Notes under the pieces: model-generated
What the model was told of the DNA's origin: nothing
The model's input: the letters and a program-made list of their open reading frames with translations, nothing else
Databases searched by the model: none
Translations under genes and position numbers: made by a program
Assembly: GCF_000764495.1 (NCBI RefSeq)
Contig: NZ_JRLB01000010.1
Location: 43,807 to 107,806 of the forward strand
Origin: Nitrincola sp. A-D6
Lineage (GTDB): Bacteria; Pseudomonadota; Gammaproteobacteria; Pseudomonadales; Balneatricaceae
Reading direction: 5' to 3'
DNA: 64,000 nt
Shown here: one piece after another, positions 43,953-57,679 of the stretch
Numbering within the stretch: position 1 is the stretch's first letter
Layout: the number at the start of each line of letters is the position of its first letter

Positions 43953-44213
43953 ATGCAAGAGAAAGAAGTGAGACTGCTTTTTAAAGCTGGAGTGTTTGAG
44001 TCCTGTCAGGCAATACCTATTTCCATGTCACGTGGATGGACACTGAAATTTGTCACTCGTGATCAGGAAATCATCACACTGAACCTGCAGCGATCTAATA
44101 CAGAACGTGAATTCAAAAGCCTGGATGGCGCAGCCGCTGTCGCAAAACGCATAGGTTTTGATTGGCTAAATGTGCAGATTGGGGAGTTACAATGGCGGGA
44201 AAAGGTTTCCTGA
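43953..44213 (+). CDS. Small protein of unknown function behind an AT-rich leader
   Basis: 86 residues from MQEKEVRLLFKAGVFESCQA, chosen because AGAGGA lies 7 nt upstream. It contains GWTLKFVTRDQEIITLNLQR and AAAVAKRIGFDWLNVQIG, a compact alpha/beta pattern seen in small plasmid- and partition-associated hypothetical proteins, but I cannot name the family with certainty. The AT-rich upstream region suggests acquired DNA. A stem with GGTTTCCT/AGGAAACC (44204-44240) overlaps its end. Confidence 0.6.
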   Translation: MQEKEVRLLFKAGVFESCQAIPISMSRGWTLKFVTRDQEIITLNLQRSNTEREFKSLDGAAAVAKRIGFDWLNVQIGELQWREKVS

Positions 44214-44240
44214 ACGGGTTAAACACCGCGTTAGGAAACC
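44204..44240 (+). terminator. Possible terminator stem between the 86-residue gene and pdxH
   Basis: GGTTTCCT (44204-44211) pairs with AGGAAACC (44233-44240), followed by TTATTTAT. It could serve the rightward gene; pdxH ends 19 bp beyond on the opposite strand. Confidence 0.45.
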
Positions 44241-44258
44241 TTATTTATAACGACTGAT

Positions 44259-44911
44259 TCAGGGCTGCAGACGCTGCATTATCCAGCTACCATCATCCTG
44301 AAGCTGATAACTGAAACGGTCATGCAAGCGACTGGGACGCCCTTGCCAGAACTCAAAACGTTGCGGTTTAAGCAGATAACCGCCCCAGGCCTCCGGACAG
44401 GCCACATTACCGTCAGGATGCTGTTGCTTTAGCGCCTCTATAGCCGCCTCTAACACTTGACGTGATGCAACCGGATGACTTTGACAGGATACAGCCGCAC
44501 TTAGACGGCTCCCGGCTGGCCGTTGACTAAAGTAGGCTTGCCCCTCTGCTGCAGGCAATTTCTGTACCTGTCCACGCACTCTGATCTGACGAGACATGCC
44601 GGCCAGAAGAACAAGAGTTCAGCCTGAGGATTTATTGCCAACTGCTGTCCTTTTTCACTACGGTAATCTGTAAACCAGGTAAAGCCTTGCTTATCATATT
44701 GTTTTAGTAACACAATACGGGCAGAAGGCATACCCTCTGCATCGGCTGTAGCCAGGGTCATTGCAGTTGCTTCATCCGCATACTGCGCCAGCGCTTGCTC
44801 AAACCAGCGGCCAAACTGCTGGACCGGATCCGCACTCAGGTCATCCTGATTAAGATCCCCGACCTCATATTCGCGTCTCAGTGATTTAAGGTCTGATGTA
44901 TCTTGACTCAT
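44259..44911 (-). CDS. pdxH: Pyridoxamine 5'-phosphate oxidase, one 1-base shift
   Basis: FMN enzyme making pyridoxal phosphate. Starts MSQDTSDLKSLRREYEVGDL; FMN/substrate motifs ARIVLLKQYDKQGFTWFTDY and SEKGQQLAINPQAELLFFWP, then in another frame MSRQIRVRGQVQKLP, AYFSQRPAGSRLSA and the C-terminal FEFWQGRPSRLHDRF. One base is missing at TGGCCGGCATG near 44592 (WPGMSRQ expected). The span is one base short of 218 codons. Confidence 0.93.
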
Positions 44912-45024
44912 TGGGTTTCTCCAGTTGTTATACTTGGCATACTATAACGAAAAACAGCATAGAGCAGATATGATCCGCCTCAGGGTTTGCATTAAGATCG
45001 GCTATTACAGGTAAGGAATTAGGT

Positions 45025-45726
45025 TTGCGAAGACTCCACATTGTGATTCTAACCGTGCTACTGACACTCCTGGCAAGTTGTGCTGGCCATCAGCCGAATG
45101 ACCGGCCATTCCGACTGAAAAATCTTGCCAAATCTGATATTGACCTGGTCGCAGATGCACATGTAGAAGAGATAACCGGCTTGTTACGTGAACTGACGCT
45201 GAAGCTATACCGGCGCAACCCTCGTGAACTCCTCAAGGGCCCGGCCGGTACATCAGTGGCCATGAGAGAAAAACAGCTTTTTGATTCACCCAGAATTTTC
45301 AGCCATCCGGAGCTCTATAATCGCTATGGTATCGATGCCTTTCCATTGGTGTTTGACCCGGATTTCGACGGGGACAGAGTCTTTGCCCTGATGATCAGCC
45401 TTACTGGTATGTTGCACGGAGCTTATGGTTACAAAGAAGAGTTTTTCATGCTTGACGACCTTGATCAGCAACGCCTCTATGACAGTGCCAGGAATGTGGA
45501 AATCATCGTATGGCGTTTAAGCAATCGTATGAACGATCAGGGTAAACTTTTTATTCTTACTAACGGGATAAGTGAGGAGGGAGTGCATAACCTCAGCTTT
45601 GAGCGTTTGTTTGGCAAGCTGATCGCTCATCAGGACATGATGGCTCGTATTATCTCGGATAAAACTAACCGAAGCATCAACAAGGCCGTATTCAGCCTTG
45701 CTACTACGGCACTCTTTCCAATTTGA
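45025..45726 (+). CDS. Conserved lipoprotein of unknown function
   Basis: 233 residues from a TTG start with AGGAATTAGG upstream. The N-terminus MRRLHIVILTVLLTLLASC ends in a lipobox (LASC). The mature part is soluble with YGIDAFPLVFDPDFDGDRVF and MLHGAYGYKEEFFMLDDLDQ. Tail-to-tail with the glycerate-kinase-like gene. No function can be assigned. Confidence 0.75.
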   Translation: MRRLHIVILTVLLTLLASCAGHQPNDRPFRLKNLAKSDIDLVADAHVEEITGLLRELTLKLYRRNPRELLKGPAGTSVAMREKQLFDSPRIFSHPELYNRYGIDAFPLVFDPDFDGDRVFALMISLTGMLHGAYGYKEEFFMLDDLDQQRLYDSARNVEIIVWRLSNRMNDQGKLFILTNGISEEGVHNLSFERLFGKLIAHQDMMARIISDKTNRSINKAVFSLATTALFPI

Positions 45727-45729
45727 TCA

Positions 45730-46721
45730 TCAGCTTTGACGGTTAATAACAATCTGCTCAATTTTATGGTTTTGATTCAGCTTCAATACCAAGTCAGCCT
45801 CGGCTGGCATCTGCTGTAACATGGCACGAGTCAGACGCTCATAATGCTGAATAAAACGTACGATCTGCTGCTCATTCATAATGCGCAGGTGATCTGTGGA
45901 CTGCTGCTGATCATGGATATACTGCACCCGGTCTGCGAGTTTCTTTTCCTGCAACGATCGCCACTCAAACACCGCCTGCATACTCGGTACCTGTAGCATA
46001 ATCAGCAGATCCAGGCGTGCAAAAAGTTCGCTATATGGACCCTTCAGTTGCTCATTGGCATAACACCGCCAGATTCCTTCAGCGTCTTCATCTCGCTCCA
46101 GCGAGTTGACTGGTTCAGACAAGGCCTCATCCGGTTGTGGTGTAGCCCCACACACCAACCTTCAAGAACTATGATATCGGCACGTCCAACCCACTCCTGC
46201 CAGACATAATCCGGACAACGATCATCAATGGATTTATCAAAAACCGGGATACGTGTCACCGTGTCATCATTCGCATATAGCAGCGAATCAAGAATTTCGA
46301 TTCCGAGCTCAACATCATGCGTACCCGGTACACCCCGGGTTTGTAAAAGTGGATGCACTTGCTCAGCTAACTCGGACCGTTTTGCACGGGTTTTATACAA
46401 ATCATCAATGGAGAAGCCAACGACACGCAAACCCAAACCCTCACTCAGCGTGACCTCCAGCAGATTAAACAGCGTTGATTTGCCTGCCCCTTGTGCACCA
46501 TTAATACCAATCACCAGCGGTTTATTTTTGTCACTCTGCTGCTGAGCAACCCAGGCTCCCATAGGCACATACAACTGCTCAACCATATCCTGAAAGCCTA
46601 TATCAACCCGGAGGTTCTCCAGAGCCGATGCAAATGCCGATTCAACGGCACGGCTTGCGGCTTTTCTTTCCAGCTCTGTCAGACACAGATGGGGCGCTGG
46701 CCAGCTTATCAATACACTCAT
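45730..46721 (-). CDS. P-loop kinase related to D-glycerate 3-kinase, one 1-base shift
   Basis: 330 codons when repaired. Walker A in IGINGAQGAGKSTLFNLLE, then VVGFSIDDLYKTRAKRSELA, TRGVPGTHDVELGIEIL and IIVLEGWCVG, the pattern of the plant/bacterial glycerate 3-kinase and YggC-like group. The frame breaks at WCVG: GTGGGGCTAC needs one more G to read CVGATPQPDEALSEPVNSLE, whose second half carries WRCYANEQLKGPYSELFARL. Substrate inferred only. Confidence 0.78.
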
Positions 46722-46868
46722 GATCTATTCGCCTATATAGTCAGTAGACTTTATTATCCAGCAAGCTGGGCGTAAAAACCAAATGAACTTCTGCTTAGCA
46801 GCCCTTGCTGATACGACAACAGCCTGTCACCATATCAGCCATCACTTATATTAAGGAATTTCACGGCC

Positions 46869-48157
46869 ATGGCTTCGCCTTCTCAGCCACATCGTGCAAC
46901 GCATCGCTTTATCTGGATACTCCCCCTGGTTATTATATTCCTGTCCATTGCCGGCTTTTATTGGCTCAAGGTTAATCGGGCCGACACGCCGTTTTCCGCT
47001 CCGGAAATGCAACGCTGGAATGTTCAGGCACAGCAGGTTGAATGGATTACAGCTCAGGCTGAAACTGACGTTTTTGGCCAGGTCACCAGTCATGGCCTGG
47101 CAACACTGACCAGTGCCGTGACTGCCGAACTGCTGCAGCTAAACGTCAATGAAGGCCAAGGTGTCAGCGAACACACCCTATTGGCGCAGTTGGACAAGGA
47201 TGACCTGTTACTACAATTGCGTCAGCGACAAGCTGATTACGAAGCAGCTCAAGCACGTATAGCCGCTGAGCAGGTGCGTTATGATGCAGATCGACAAGCG
47301 CTCGCGCTGGATGAAGAGCTACTGCAGATTCAGCAGCGCAAGCTGCGCCGATTGGAAGACCTGAGTCAGCGCAACCTCAGCAGCCAGGAGCAGCTTGATA
47401 CAGCTCGCATTGCCCAGCAGCAGCAAGCCCTGGCGGTAAACTCCCGGCGCATGGCGCTGGCTGACCACCCCAATCGTCTGCGTCAGGCTGAAGCTGAGCA
47501 GGTTCGCACTCAAGCGCTGAAAGATCAGGCCGAACGTGACCTGATCCGCACAGAAATTCGCGCCCCTTTCACAGGTCGGGTAGCCGAGCGCCTGGCCAGT
47601 GTCGGTGAGCGTTTGCGCCCCGGAGATCCGATACTCAGTCTTTACGATCTGAGCAACCTGGAAGTGAAAGCCTTGCTGCCATCCTCGAGCCTGGCACGTT
47701 TTCGGCAACAACTGGCAAACCCGGAACAGAAGGTTTTGGCACATGCCTACATAGACGGACAAGCCTTTACACTGCATCTGGACCGACTCGCTGCCGATAG
47801 CCACAATAGCCGCACCGGCATTGAAGCGTATTTTCGTTTTCAGGATGCCCCTGGCTTCCAGAACCTGGTCGCCAGATTACACTGACACTGCAACTGCCGC
47901 CGGTAAGTCAGGTAGTGGCTCTGCCACCTCAAGCCTTGTATGGCAATGATCGCATCTATCGCCTGGTTAATGACCAACTTGAGGCCATCAATGTAGTCCG
48001 GCTAGGGTCGCGCCCGGGCGCAGAGCAAGGCAGCGAGATTCTGATACATAGCGAGGTCCTGCAACCGGGTGACTGGGTACTGACAACCCAGCTACCCAAT
48101 GCCATCAGCGGTCTTCCCATCAGGCGTATTACCGATAGCGGAAACAGCACACCATGA
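46869..48157 (+). CDS. RND efflux membrane-fusion protein (HlyD/AcrA family), one 1-base shift
   Basis: Periplasmic adaptor. TM anchor at residues 12-34 (FIWILPLVIIFLSIAGFYWL), lipoyl halves (TSAVTAELLQLNVNEGQGVS and IRAPFTGRVAERLASVGERL) around a coiled coil (about residues 110-200). The frame breaks near 47882 after LVARL; the rest (LTLQLPPVSQVVALPPQALY to ISGLPIRRITDSGNS) is recovered with one added base. The span is one base short of 430 codons. Its stop overlaps the RND gene by 4 bp. Confidence 0.9.
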
Positions 48158-51100
48158 GTATTTATGAAGGTCCGCTAAAACAGTTAATCCGGGTATTTGC
48201 GGGCCACCGAGTGGCGGCCAACCTACTTATGGCACTGATGATACTGTCAGGTATTTATGGTCTCAACAAGCTCAATACGCAGTTTTTTCCCAGCTTTTCT
48301 CTTGACGTTGTCACCGTACAGGTCATCTGGAGCGGCGCCAGCGCAGAGGATATAGCTACCTCTATACTGGTCCCTATAGAAGATGAATTGCGCAGTGTTG
48401 GTAATATCCGCCAGATCTTCGCTACCGCCCGCTTAGGCTCGGCCTCTATACGCATAGAACTGGATGATGGCAGCGATGTGGATTACGCCCTCAGCGAAGT
48501 TAAACAACGACTGGACAGTGTACGCAGCCGACTGCCCAATGACATAGAAGAGCCCCTGGTACAAAAAACGCTGCGCTATGAAGAAATTGCCGATGTTATT
48601 CTGACCAGCTCACAAGCCAGCCTGGATGAGTTGCGCATGCTGACTCGCCAGTTTGAACAGGAGCTGCTTGATCTGGGGGTGCGCAAGATTGATTTCACCG
48701 GACTGGCAGAAGAAGAAATTGCCATACTGGTGCAACCGGCTGAGCTGCATAAACTGGGCATGACTTTAACTGAACTGGCCGCTGATATACGTCTTAGCAG
48801 CATCGATTTGCCCGCGGGTACAGCGGCTCGCGATGAGGGCGCAAGACAGCTGCGCAGCCTGAGTCAACAACGCAATACAGAAGGCTTTCGTCAGTTACCG
48901 CTTAACAACACTCCACCAGGGCAACTGATTCGTATTGATGATATTGCCCAGGTTGAACGTCGTATTCGCGATGGCCAGGTACTACTCAGCTATGAAGGTC
49001 AACCGGCGATTCGTTTCAGTCTGAAGCGCACCGAGTCCGAAGATAGCTTGCGAGCTGCACGCATACTAAACAACTGGCTGGAAAACGCTCGACTCAACCT
49101 CCCGGACGGCGTTGAGTTAGTAGTCTTCAATGAACGCTGGCAATTGATCAGTGATCGCATAGGTTTATTAATTAAAAATGGTTTAACCGGTTTACTGCTG
49201 CTGGTGATGATTTTATTTCTGTTTCTGAATGCCCGTGTCGCTTTTTGGGTGATGGTCGGTATTCCTGTGTCATTCCTGGCCACCCTGGGTATCCTCTACG
49301 GAATTGGTGGCTCAATCAATATGATGTCGTTATTTGCCCTGATTATGGCCTTGGGCATTATTGTAGATGATGCCATCGTAGTGGGTGAGGATACCTTGAC
49401 ACACCTGCAGCAGGGTGAGCCTGGGCTTCAGGCGGCGATAGGTGGCGCACACCGCATGCAGGCACCAGTCATTGCGTCATCCTTAACCACTATCGCCGCC
49501 TTTCTACCCCTGCTTATGGTTGGCGGTATCATTGGCAATATCCTCATCGATATTCCGCTGGTGGTCATCTGCGTCATTATTGCATCATTGATTGAGTGTT
49601 TTTTCATTCTGCCAGGACACCTGCATCACAGCCTGCACCGTGCTGCAGACCTAAAGCCCTCAGCCTTGCGTATCCGGCTCGACAAGGCCTTTGATCAGTT
49701 CAAAAATCATGCATTCCGTAAGCGTGTCAGGTTTGCTGTACGCTATCCTTGGGTAGTGCTGGCCAGTAGTGTTGGTTTGTTGATTCTCAGTGCCGGTTTA
49801 CTGGCGGGAGGGCAGTTAAAATTTAATTTTTTTCCCAGTGTTGAACAGGATATTCTCACTGCCAATGTACAGTTCGCCGCAGGCACAGACACCACACGTA
49901 TTGATGCTTTTTTACAGCATTTGGATACCACGCTGCGACAGACCGATAGCGATCTGGATGAAAAAGTACTGAAACTCAGCTTGCAGCAACAAGGTATCGC
50001 CTACTTTCCACGCACTGGTCGCGGAAATTTTCTCGGAGATGAATACGCCTCTCTACATGTTGAGTTAACCTCGGCTGACAACCGCGACATCGGCAATCAA
50101 GCATTTATTCAGCAATGGCGCGAATCAATCCAGTTACCCGCTGGAATTGAAAAATTCAGCATCAACATCAGCCAGGGCGGCCCTCCGGGCAAACCGATAG
50201 AAATCAAGCTTATTGGGGCAGATACTGATCGACTTAAACAAGCCTCATTGGCCATTCAGGATGCCCTGCGTGCCTATCCTGGCCTGACTAATATTGATGA
50301 CGACCTGCCGTATGGTACATCACAGTTAATCTATTCACTCAATATTCAAGGCTATGCCGCCGGGCTGCAGCTGGAATCCATCGGACGCCAGTTACGAGCC
50401 GCTTTTGATGGCCTGAAAGTCCAGTCATTCTATGAGGGTCAGGATGAAATCGAAGTCAGGGTATCACTACCAGATGCCAGTCGTAATCAACTGGCGGCAA
50501 TCGAACAACTGCCCATTATTCTGCCAGACGGGTCGACCAGCCTGCTGGGTAATCTGGTGGACCTGACAGCGCGCCAGGGATTGGATTCCATACAGCGTAT
50601 TAATGGCCAGTTGGCTTTGAATGTATCAGCTGATCTGGATGAACAGCGCGCCAATGCCAATGAAATACTCGCCGACCTGAACACTCGCATACTGCCGGAT
50701 ATTCTCATGCACCACGGTGTGGAAGCCAGCTTTGAAGGTAAAAGTCGTGACCAGCAGGAAACACTGTCCGACATGCGCACAGGTCTCATGCTGGGTCTGG
50801 CGTTGATTTATATCATTCTGGCCTGGGTATTTGCCTCTTACCGCTGGCCGGTGATTGTTATGCTAACTATTCCGTTGGGCCTGACCGGGGCGATTATCGG
50901 GCATTATCTGACCGGGCAAAGTCTGACAGTTCTATCGCTTTTTGGTCTTTTCGGTCTATCCGGGATAGTGATCAATGACAGCATCGTACTTGTCAGCTTT
51001 TACAAAAAACTGCGTGAACAGGGCGTTGCCGCGTATCAGGCTATTGAAGAGGCCGCCTGCCAACGTCTTCGGGCCGTATTGCTGACCACCCTGACAACCA

Positions 51101-51318
51101 TTGCCGGATTGACGCCAATTTTATTTGAAACTTCGGTGCAGGCACAGTTTTTGATTCCCATGGCAACTTCGATCGTATTTGGTCTTGCCTATGGCAGTGT
51201 GCTGATTTTACTGGTGGTTCCAGCTATGCTTAGTATACTTGAGGGCAAAGGTGATCCGGCAAGTCAAAATCAGCCAGACACAACACAGATTTACTCTTCA
51301 CAGGAACGCCAAGCATGA
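48154..51318 (+). CDS. RND-family inner-membrane efflux transporter
   Basis: 1054 residues with the two-fold RND plan: TM1 ([20 protein letters not shown]), periplasmic porter domain, TM2-6 with [20 protein letters not shown] (proton-relay aspartates in TM4), second periplasmic loop, TM7-12 with [20 protein letters not shown]. It belongs to the AcrB/MmpL HAE-like group. It works with the adaptor upstream; no outer-membrane TolC gene is in the window. Substrate not predictable. Overlaps fumC by 4 bp. Confidence 0.93.
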   Translation: MSIYEGPLKQLIRVFAGHRVAANLLMALMILSGIYGLNKLNTQFFPSFSLDVVTVQVIWSGASAEDIATSILVPIEDELRSVGNIRQIFATARLGSASIRIELDDGSDVDYALSEVKQRLDSVRSRLPNDIEEPLVQKTLRYEEIADVILTSSQASLDELRMLTRQFEQELLDLGVRKIDFTGLAEEEIAILVQPAELHKLGMTLTELAADIRLSSIDLPAGTAARDEGARQLRSLSQQRNTEGFRQLPLNNTPPGQLIRIDDIAQVERRIRDGQVLLSYEGQPAIRFSLKRTESEDSLRAARILNNWLENARLNLPDGVELVVFNERWQLISDRIGLLIKNGLTGLLLLVMILFLFLNARVAFWVMVGIPVSFLATLGILYGIGGSINMMSLFALIMALGIIVDDAIVVGEDTLTHLQQGEPGLQAAIGGAHRMQAPVIASSLTTIAAFLPLLMVGGIIGNILIDIPLVVICVIIASLIECFFILPGHLHHSLHRAADLKPSALRIRLDKAFDQFKNHAFRKRVRFAVRYPWVVLASSVGLLILSAGLLAGGQLKFNFFPSVEQDILTANVQFAAGTDTTRIDAFLQHLDTTLRQTDSDLDEKVLKLSLQQQGIAYFPRTGRGNFLGDEYASLHVELTSADNRDIGNQAFIQQWRESIQLPAGIEKFSINISQGGPPGKPIEIKLIGADTDRLKQASLAIQDALRAYPGLTNIDDDLPYGTSQLIYSLNIQGYAAGLQLESIGRQLRAAFDGLKVQSFYEGQDEIEVRVSLPDASRNQLAAIEQLPIILPDGSTSLLGNLVDLTARQGLDSIQRINGQLALNVSADLDEQRANANEILADLNTRILPDILMHHGVEASFEGKSRDQQETLSDMRTGLMLGLALIYIILAWVFASYRWPVIVMLTIPLGLTGAIIGHYLTGQSLTVLSLFGLFGLSGIVINDSIVLVSFYKKLREQGVAAYQAIEEAACQRLRAVLLTTLTTIAGLTPILFETSVQAQFLIPMATSIVFGLAYGSVLILLVVPAMLSILEGKGDPASQNQPDTTQIYSSQERQA

Positions 51319-52686
51319 AAGCCTACCGAACTGAAAAAGACAGTATGGGCGAAGTTCAAGTCCCCAAAGACGCACTTTACGGCGCTCAAACACAAAGAGC
51401 CGTTGAGAACTTCACTTTCAGCCACTGAGAATGCCTGTGGCGTTTATCGCGGCACTGGCACAAATCAAAGCCGCTGCAGCGCAAACCAATGCGGAACTGG
51501 GTGTCTTGTCCAAAGAAGAGGCCCAGGCCATCATCAAGGCCTGTGAGAAAGTACAAAAAGGCCCATACCACAAACACTTCCCAGTCGATGTGTTTCAGAC
51601 AGGTTCTGGCACCAGCACCAACATGAACATGAATGAAGTTCTGGCATCACTAGTACAACAGGATGCCGGTCTGACACTACATCCGAATGATCACATCAAC
51701 CTGAGTCAAAGCTCTAATGATGTCATCCCTACAGCTATTCATTTGAGTGCCCTGATGCAATTGGATCAGGTCCTGATACCCGCTATGGAGCACCTGCGAA
51801 CTCGCTGCAGCCGTAAAGCGGTAGAAGTCTCTGAAATTATTAAAACCGGACGCACCCACCTGATGGATGCTGTACCTATGCGTATGGAGGATGAGGTACG
51901 TGCCTGGGGTAGTCAGATAGGTCAGGCAGAGCAACGCCTGGGAACTCTGCGCGCTGACCTGATGAAGCTTCCTCAGGGAGGAACGGCTATCGGCAGTGGG
52001 TTGAATGCCCCTCGCGGTTTTTCCAGACGTTTCTGTACCCACTTGAGCAACCGCACAACCTACCGTCTCACACCGCCAGACAGTCATTTTGCCGCACAGG
52101 CCTGCCAGGATACAGCGCTGGCTCTTTCAGGCCAGCTCAAGGCTGCAGCCACGGCTTTGTTAAAAATAGCTGAAGATCTGCGCTGGATGAATTCCGGTCC
52201 TTTTTCCGGTCTCGGTGAGATTGCCTTACCGGCCTTACAGCCGGGTTCATCGATCATGCCAGGCAAGGTTAATCCAGTTATTCCCGAAGCGTCATCATGG
52301 CAGTGGCACAGATCAACGGCAATGATGCCAGTATCACCTTCTGTGCTCAGCGAGGCAATTTCCAACTCAATACCATGTTGCCCCTGATAGCCTACAACCT
52401 GCTGCAAAGCCAGGAGTTGCTTGCCAACGCCGCGATGGCATTAGCAGACAAAGCCATTGCCGGTTTCAGTGTCAACGAACGTCATATTCAGGACGCCTTG
52501 ATACGCAACCCGATACTGGTGACAGCATTGAACCCGGTCATAGGCTATGAAAAAGCAGCCGAAATTGCTAAAGCAGCTTACACAACGGGCCAGCCCGTCA
52601 TTGATGTAGCGGCTGAAATGACCGAGCTCAGCCGCGATGAACTTGAAAAACTGCTAGACCCAGCTGTGCTAGCAGCACACGACTGA
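51315..52686 (+). CDS. fumC: Fumarase C (class II), two 1-base shifts
   Basis: Iron-independent fumarate hydratase. [20 protein letters not shown] then [13 protein letters not shown] starts the protein; frames change near 51425 and 52292. Motifs: [54 protein letters not shown] and [16 protein letters not shown], the fumarase/aspartase signature. The 1372-bp span equals two lost bases. The region around 52010-52060 ([18 protein letters not shown]) aligns poorly and may hide further errors. Its start overlaps the RND gene stop (ATGA), an unusual pairing. Confidence 0.92.
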
Positions 52687-52787
52687 GCCCAGGTTATTTG
52701 GATGATATAAGCGCTTTCGGTATACTGCTGCGCCTATCTGGCAGACTCAAACCCTGATCTTTTACGGGGTTAACACAGGACACTCTG

Positions 52788-53983
52788 ATGAACAGCAACC
52801 TTGACAAGCTGCATCCTTACCCATTTGAAAAGCTCGCTGGGTTAACTCGCGACATCCAACCCGAACCCAGCCTTGAGCCTATTTCATTGGGGATAGGTGA
52901 GCCCAAACATCCTGCACCTGCACTGGTGATGGATGCCGTACGTAACAACCTGGCTGGCTTATCCAGTTATCCGACCACCAAAGGATTACTCAGCCTGCGA
53001 CAAGCTATTTCTGATTGGGCCACGCAACGCTTCAGCCTGAAAGCGGGCACGTTGGATCCTGAACAACATATCCTTCCGGTAAACGGCACACGTGAAGCCA
53101 TCTTTGCGTTCACTCAGGCATTGATCAATCCCGGTGCGGATGCTCTGGTTGTCTCTCCTAACCCGTTTTATCAGATTTATGAAGGGGCCGCCTATCTTGC
53201 AGGTGCCAAGCCCTGGTATCTCAACTGCACCCGGGAAAACGGCTTTATTCCCGATTATGATGCCGTGCCGGCTGCCGTCTGGGAAAATTGCCAGTTATTA
53301 TTTATCTGTTCACCCGGCAACCCGACAGGAGCGGTACACGATGCCGCCACGCTGAAAAAGCTGATCACTCTTGCCGATCAGTATGATTTTGTTCTGGCCA
53401 GTGATGAGTGCTATTCTGAAATCTATCTGGATGAAAGCCATCCACCAACCGGCCTGCTTGAAGTCTGTGCTGAAATCGGACGTGATGATTTTCGTAATTG
53501 CGTGGTCTTCCACAGTCTATCCAAACGCTCCAACCTGCCAGGTATGCGTTCAGGTTTTATTGCCGGTGATGCCGCTCTGATCGGGCCCTTTCTCAAGTAT
53601 CGCACCTACCATGGATGCTCCATGCCGGTTCAGCACCAGATCGCTTCGACAGCGGCCTGGCAGGATGAAGCCCATGTGATCGATAACCGTAATCTCTACC
53701 GGGAAAAATTTACCGCCGTTACGGATATTTTGGCACCGGTGCTGGATGTCGTCATTCCACCGGCCAGCTTCTACCTCTGGACCCCGACACCTATTGATGA
53801 TGAACGTTTTACCCGTGGACTCCTGCAATCCCAGAATCTGACTGTATTACCTGGACGCTACCTATCCCGAGAAGTAGACGGAAAATTACCCGGTGCCGGT
53901 ATGTACGCATGGCCCTGGTCGCAACAGTGGACGAGTGTGTTGAAGCCGCGAGCCGTATTCGTCGTTATGTTGAGTCACTGTAA
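52788..53983 (+). CDS. dapC: Succinyldiaminopimelate transaminase DapC, one 1-base shift near the end
   Basis: PLP aminotransferase of fold type I. GIGEPKHPAPALVMDAVR, NGTREAIFAFTQALINPG, FICSPGNPTGAVHDAATL and HSLSKRSNLPGMRSGFIAGD (PLP lysine) are present. Near 53910 the frame shifts; with one base added GAGYVRMALVATVDECVEA and SRIRRYVESL end at 53983, just before yffB. It opens the dapC-yffB-dapD-dapE operon for lysine and peptidoglycan precursors. Confidence 0.93.
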
Positions 53984-53997
53984 ATCGGGAGCAAAAT

Positions 53998-54357
53998 ATG
54001 TTGACACTCTATGGTATTAGTAACTGTGATACCGTGCGCAAAGCGCGCAAGTGGCTTGAAGCACATCAGCTTGACTACCACTTTCACGATTTCAGAAAAG
54101 ATGGATTAACAACTGAACAAATCAGCCGTTGGACAGACGGCGTGGGTATGGAAAAACTGCTGAACAAACGCGGAACCACCTGGCGCAGTCTACCTGAAGA
54201 GCGCCGTGATGGATTAGATACCCAAGGACTACAGAGCCTGTTACTGGAATACCCGACCTTGATTAAACGCCCCCTGCTGGAGGGTGATACTATTTGTCAT
54301 GTCGGCTTTAAAGAAACTGAATATAGCGCATTAATCAACGGAGTATCTCATGAGTAA
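53998..54357 (+). CDS. yffB: ArsC/Spx-family YffB-like protein
   Basis: 119 residues, thioredoxin fold of the arsenate-reductase-like group: MLTLYGISNCDTVRKARKWL has a single cysteine, then NKRGTTWRSLPEERRDGL and YPTLIKRPLLEG. Commonly found inside dap operons; a glutathione-dependent reductase role has been proposed but the substrate is unknown. The stop overlaps dapD by 8 bp. Confidence 0.9.
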   Translation: MLTLYGISNCDTVRKARKWLEAHQLDYHFHDFRKDGLTTEQISRWTDGVGMEKLLNKRGTTWRSLPEERRDGLDTQGLQSLLLEYPTLIKRPLLEGDTICHVGFKETEYSALINGVSHE

Positions 54358-55380
54358 TTTTGCATTTGGTTTAGGCGTCGGCACTAAGTCGGCCGCTGGA
54401 CAATGGTTAGAAGTCTACTATTACGCACCCCGGGTAGATGCTCCAGACACACTGATTCAGGCATTGCCGAGACGGTCGGCTACCAGGGTGGAAACCAGAC
54501 CATTGAGATCAGTGAAGCTCAGCTCAAGGCACTGGAAGTAGCGTTTCTGTCTATTGATGCTGAAGATCAGGCGGAGCTGACCGAAATCCTGGAAGGTACG
54601 CACCAGCCTCTGGTGTTATGTATTCTGGAAACTGATAGCAAACCGGAAACCACCGCCGAAGTCTACCTGAAACTCAGCCTGCTATCGCAGCGACTGGCTA
54701 AACCTCATAGCCTCGATCTGACCGGCATGTTCGGTCTGTTACCTAACGTAGCCTGGACGTCAGAAGGAGCTATTGCCCTGAATGAACTGGCGAAACGTCA
54801 ACTGTCTGCTCGTGCTCAGGGTCGTATTCTGGAAGTTTACAGCGTCGACAAATTCCCGAAAATGGCCAATTACGCCGTACCAGACGGCATACGCATCGGT
54901 GATGCAGCTCGCATCCGTCTTGGTGCCTACGTCGGTGAAGGCACTACAGTGATGCATGAAGGCTTTATCAATTTCAATGCGGGTACGCTGGGCGTCAGCA
55001 TGATTGAAGGCCGGATTTCGGCAGGTGTGGTTGTCGGTAACGGCTCTGACTTGGGCGGCGGTTGCTCAACCATGGGAACCCTGTCTGGCGGTAATAATGT
55101 AGTCATTTCTGTAGGTGAAAACTGCTTGATTGGCGCCAATGCCGGCCTGGGTCTGCCACTAGGCGACCGGTGCACAGTCGAAGCCGGTCTTTATGTTACC
55201 GGGAGTTCCAAGGTTTCTCTGCTGGATGACAAAAACCAGGTGGTTGCTGTCGTCAAAGCGGCTGAACTGGCTGGAAAGCCCGACCTGCTGTTCCGCCGCA
55301 ATTCGCAGACTGGACAGATTGAAGTAAAAACCAATCAATCAGCCATTGAGCTGAATGCTGAATTACACAAGCACAACTGA
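54350..55380 (+). CDS. dapD: Tetrahydrodipicolinate N-succinyltransferase DapD, one 1-base shift
   Basis: Left-handed beta-helix acyltransferase. MSNFAFGLGVGTKSAAGQWL leads to IQ near 54460, then the frame changes to IAETVGYQGGNQTIEISEAQ. Hexapeptide region: RIRLGAYVGEGTTVMHEGFI, NFNAGTLGVSMIEGRISAG, GGGCSTMGTLSGGNNVVISV, GANAGLGLPLGDRCTVEAGL. This is the longer DapD form of pseudomonads and relatives. The span is one base short of 344 codons. Confidence 0.93.
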
Positions 55381-55383
55381 TAA

Positions 55384-57382
<1,999 letters not shown>

Positions 57383-57386
<4 letters not shown>

Positions 57387-57679
57387 CTCCGCTCAAACCT
57401 TACATCCGCCACTTGCATCATTATCTGCGCAAGCGTGCCGACCAGCCACGTGAAAATTTCATGCTGCTACTGAGCGGGTTTGGTATTTTTATGCTGGGTT
57501 TACTGGCCATAGGTACAGCACAGTTTCTGCTACCTGACTCATTAGGCGCTGAACTATTGGCATTATTTGGGTTAGTATTACTCGGCGGCGGTATTATTGT
57601 TGCGGCCATCGGCTATCTTAGCCTGAGTGTATTACGAATTTTGCGTTTTCTGGACTCTGATGATGACAAACCATCCTGA
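57383..57679 (+). CDS. Small two-TM membrane protein, unknown
   Basis: 98 residues. Basic N-terminus (LKPYIRHLHHYLRKRADQPR), two hydrophobic segments (LLLSGFGIFMLGLLAIGTAQ; ELLALFGLVLLGGGIIVAAI), and a tail ending DSDDDKPS. Starts in the rlmA stop (ATGA) and overlaps the next gene by 17 bp. No family recognised. Confidence 0.65.
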
